The notes beneath the pieces are model-generated. The model saw nothing but the letters and a program-made list of their open reading frames with translations. It was not told where the DNA came from and made no database searches. From contig SCFE01000028.1 in the NCBI GenBank assembly GCA_004352715.1, positions 498,157-562,156 of the forward strand: a stretch of DNA of 64,000 nt. Reading direction: 5' to 3'. The DNA comes from Hofstenia miamia (Eukaryota > Xenacoelomorpha > Acoela). Positions 60,919-64,000 of this stretch are shown here, piece by piece. A program made the position numbers and the translations under genes. How positions within the stretch are numbered: the stretch's first letter is position 1; every line of letters starts with the position of its first letter.

Positions 60919-62283
60919 AAATTATTCGGAGTTAGTAACATGTGCAATTTGTTTGGAAATATATGATGAGCCATATGCGTTGGCATGCCTTCATTCATTT
61001 TGTAAAAAGTGTTTGGAAGATTTGAATAGGAATGGTAAGTTGAATGTTTGCCCTGTATGTCTTAGGCCTACAAATTTTTCCACAATTAAGCCCGATTTCC
61101 GCACTAAAGAGCTTTCTCAACTTATTAAGTCAGAAAGGCCTAAGGATGCTTCTTCGCCAAACGTTTGCAATCAATGTGAAGATGAGCTTTGCGCAAATGA
61201 AGGAAATTATTGCAAAAATTGTGATATTGTCATGTGCATGGATTGTGCCATTTTACATAAAANNNNNNNNNNNNNNNNNNNNNNNNNNNNNNNNNNNNNN
61301 NNNNNNNNNNNNNNNNNNNNNNNNNNNNNNNNNNNNNNNNNNNNNNNNNNNNNNNNNNNNNNNNNNNNNNNNNNNNNNNNNNNNNNNNNNNNNTGTGCAT
61401 GGATTGTGCCATTTTACATAAAAAGGAACTTAAAACAAAACATCACTTAGTTTGTTTTGTAGGTCAGGAGTCTATCGCATATTGTCAGGACCACAATAAG
61501 AAATATAAGTATTTTTGCTCAAAATTATCTTGTCAAACATTGCTTTGTGTAAATTGCACTGTAATGCAGCACAGAAACCACAATATTAAAACTCTAAAAG
61601 AACTAAGAATCCAAATGTCAAATACCATTTTAAAAAATGCTGAAAATACTATTGACAAATTGCTTAAAATAGAATCACTAGCCAATAAATTAGAGGAAGC
61701 ATGGAAATCGGTTGAAGAAAAATGCAAAGAATTCCAAGAGGCTTGCGAGAAACGGCGCGACTTTATAATCGAACAAGCTAAGAAGACATGTGATAATGAA
61801 ATTGCTGCAATGCACGACATCAAGTCAAGGCTGCAAGAAAAACATATGGCAAATATAAATAGATTGACCGTAATACATGAGCGAAAAGCAAATCTTATGA
61901 CCCATTCAAAAGAAAGTCTAATGAAGAAATCATATCACGACCTCAAGGAGTTAAGCGAGAAAGTTGAAAATAATTTAGAGAATGAATACAAAGCGATAAT
62001 TAATTCAACTGATTATAAATTCATTCCCAAGATTTCTGTGCAAGTACCTGAAATAAGAATTGAGAGATATATTAAGGATTACTTTGCCAAATTTTCTACT
62101 GATGTTAAAGGCGTTGATGATAGTGGATTCAATTGGCCATTTGTGGATTGCCGAATCATTTCTAGTCATGCTGTGCAGGATCAGAGTTACTCGGTGTTCA
62201 GTGTACTGTATGATAAAAAACGTGATGTTGTATTTTTTTTGGAAGTTGAAAAGGTGAATAAACAGTATAGTATACATCCATAA
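60914..62283 (+). CDS. TRIM-type protein (RING, two B-boxes, coiled coil), gap inside
   Basis: Probable RING-type E3 ubiquitin ligase. RING at residues 10-49: C-x2-C-x11-C-x-H-x2-C-x2-C-x12-C-x2-C. B-box 1 begins at residue 85 (C-x2-C, C-x2-C, C-x2-C, then His). B-box 2 follows: 'CQDH', 'FCSKLSC', 'CVNC', 'HRNH'. Then comes a long charged, Lys/Glu-rich helical stretch typical of the coiled coil, and about 70 residues without a recognisable SPRY, NHL or filamin domain. The 131-N gap at 61263-61393 is flanked by the same 30 bp on both sides; if these are one sequence the frame is continuous and the protein has 402 residues. If the N length were real, the frame would shift. An in-frame TAA at 60893 makes 60914 the start. 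'GAAAAG|gtgaat' near 62252 could be a splice donor to an unseen C-terminal exon. Confidence 0.88.
61263..61393. other. Assembly gap with duplicated flanks inside the TRIM-type gene
   Basis: 131 N. The 30 bp before the gap (61233-61262) and after it (61394-61423) are identical. Confidence 0.99.
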
Positions 62284-62650
62284 CTGTGAGTAGAAATCTC
62301 TCGTTAACTTTCCCTTAATAGATATAGTTTGTTTTTCAAGAGAGGTAATATTTTGGTATTTTAAGAGTGATGTACATAATGGACTTTAATTTTTAACAGA
62401 AAGTATTTTCATTGCATGTCTCTCACAATCTATAGCTGTCTATAACGTTGAAAGTGGGAATAAGCATAAATAATTTTTAAATAGGGTAGATGTACTAAAA
62501 TACGTCCATATTGCATCTCTAAATGCAGTTCCTCAGTGATCTTTGTAACAAATGATTTATAAACTAAAATTATTTTAAATGTTTGTTTGGATAATAAAAA
62601 ATAATTCAATGTCGTTTTTTACTAGTTATTTAACAGATGAAATTTATTAC

Positions 62651-62690
<40 letters not shown>

Positions 62691-63588
62691 TTATTATCAT
62701 ATTAATATGCAACTATATAGTAACAACGCAGGATACCTCAGTTAGCCCTAGAATGTCACGTTCCCTAAAATTGATCCAACCAAAAAATTTTTTGTTTATT
62801 TGATTATCTAAAAAGCAAAGTCAGTTAAATGCAACCTCAATTATGTTTATAACCTATTTTAATATACAAACAAAAAGTTTCATATTTCTGTATTATCGTT
62901 CTAGTCTTTTTAAAGTCCTTGCTTCAATTTATTAGCAATGGTTAGGATTTTCGAGTGTCACATCTCCATTTGATGTTAATCTTTTGCAATTTACTCATAG
63001 TAGAGATTTACACTGAGCCTGATTAAACATTGATACTTAGGCTTATGCCTAATTTTAATACAGAAGTTTAAAATTTTAAAAATGTACAAAATGTTTTTCA
63101 CTGCTTAGCATCATATTTGCTTCAAATTACTGAAATTTGTGTGCTAGCAACTACAAGTGAACTGAAAAATTTTTTATTAATTGGGTTGCTTAAATTCAAG
63201 TCCATTTGATTGTGTTCTTGTTAATTTATTGCAGTGGATTAATAGCCTTTTGTTAACAGAAAATGCAACTAAAAATGGTAAAAATGTACACAGTTTAAGA
63301 GCAGAGCCAAAGGGAAGGGCTTGAGTCTCCTCCGAAATATTTTGCACAGTAGAAACAAGATAAAATTTTCAGAAAATAAATAATTTAAAAATTATATCGT
63401 TTTCTATAAAATATTAAGAAATATTAAAAACTAAGTTTGTGATATGCATCTTTATGCTGATTTTTGCAATTTTTGAAAAAATGTCGCAGACTATACCCTG
63501 GTTTTTGGTCACTCAATTTGATCACAATTAGGATATTCCCTTGTTAGAAAATGACAAATTTTAATCCAACAACAACCCCCCTCAATGA
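62284..63588. other. Downstream of the TRIM-type gene, nothing recognised
   Basis: AT-rich DNA with a (TA)n tract at about 62655-62685; no coding motif seen. Confidence 0.5.
62593..62598 (+). promoter_or_regulatory. Candidate poly(A) signal AATAAA
   Basis: AATAAA about 310 bp after the TRIM-type stop codon. Confidence 0.35.
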
Positions 63589-64000
63589 NNNNNNNNNNNN
63601 NNNNNNNNNNNNNNNNNNNNNNNNNNNNNNNNNNNNNNNNNNNNNNNNNNNNNNNNNNNNNNNNNNNNNNNNNNNNNNNNNNNNNNNNNNNNNNNNNNNN
63701 NNNNNNNNNNNNNNNNNNNNNNNNNNNNNNNNNNNNNNNNNNNNNNNNNNNNNNNNNNNNNNNNNNNNNNNNNNNNNNNNNNNNNNNNNNNNNNNNNNNN
63801 NNNNNNNNNNNNNNNNNNNNNNNNNNNNNNNNNNNNNNNNNNNNNNNNNNNNNNNNNNNNNNNNNNNNNNNNNNNNNNNNNNNNNNNNNNNNNNNNNNNN
63901 NNNNNNNNNNNNNNNNNNNNNNNNNNNNNNNNNNNNNNNNNNNNNNNNNNNNNNNNNNNNNNNNNNNNNNNNNNNNNNNNNNNNNNNNNNNNNNNNNNNN
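63589..64000. other. Assembly gap to the end of the window
   Basis: Run of N to the last base. Confidence 0.99.

Noticed and set aside
1-64000. tRNA, rRNA, CRISPR arrays or bacterial-type operons
   Set aside because: None seen; the window is eukaryotic and spliced.

Overview
The window is AT-rich, intron-rich animal DNA. Genes are split by GT-AG introns, (TA)n microsatellites are frequent, and there are LINE, Penelope-like and hAT-type element remnants. A RING/B-box/coiled-coil (TRIM-type) protein, a LIM protein and tail-anchored metaxin modules all indicate a metazoan, most likely an invertebrate; the species cannot be named from the sequence. Several single-N joins and near-identical adjacent segments suggest a draft assembly of a polymorphic diploid with some uncollapsed haplotypes.

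Region 1 (about 1.4-24.1 kb, + strand) holds the most unusual object: one gene model whose exons encode at least five consecutive metaxin-like (GST-fold, mitochondrial outer-membrane SAM/metaxin family) modules. I joined 23 exons by hand with compatible splice sites. The sum gives an uninterrupted reading frame of about 1,206 codons with no start codon in the window, so it is 5'-partial. Each module repeats the same exon order (N-terminal GST half in two exons, C-terminal GST half in two or three) and the same intron phases. Exons that begin a new module also carry the end of the previous one. Only the last module is followed by a hydrophobic tail anchor and a stop (24,078-24,080). I know of no described metaxin with this architecture; standard metaxins have a single module.

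Region 2 (24.1-30.4 kb) is intergenic: no gene seen, but a minus-strand LINE remnant, a hAT-like MITE and two 19-bp palindromes. Region 3 (30.4-53.7 kb, + strand) is a small LIM-domain gene spread over about 23 kb. Its start exon, one complete LIM domain and parts of two further LIM domains are visible. Its introns hold a 1.8-kb hAT-like element with a broken LINE reverse transcriptase inside, two MITEs, three N gaps in (TA)n tracts, and a 1.1-1.4 kb tandem duplication.

Region 4 (53.7-60.9 kb) has no gene: a Penelope-like RT remnant interrupted by a hAT-like MITE with a perfect 8-bp target duplication, another minus-strand LINE tail, and a 21-bp minisatellite. Region 5 (60.9-62.3 kb, + strand) is a TRIM-type E3-ligase-like gene in one exon, interrupted only by an N gap that looks like an assembly artefact. 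The window ends in N from 63,589. The three genes show no evident functional link.
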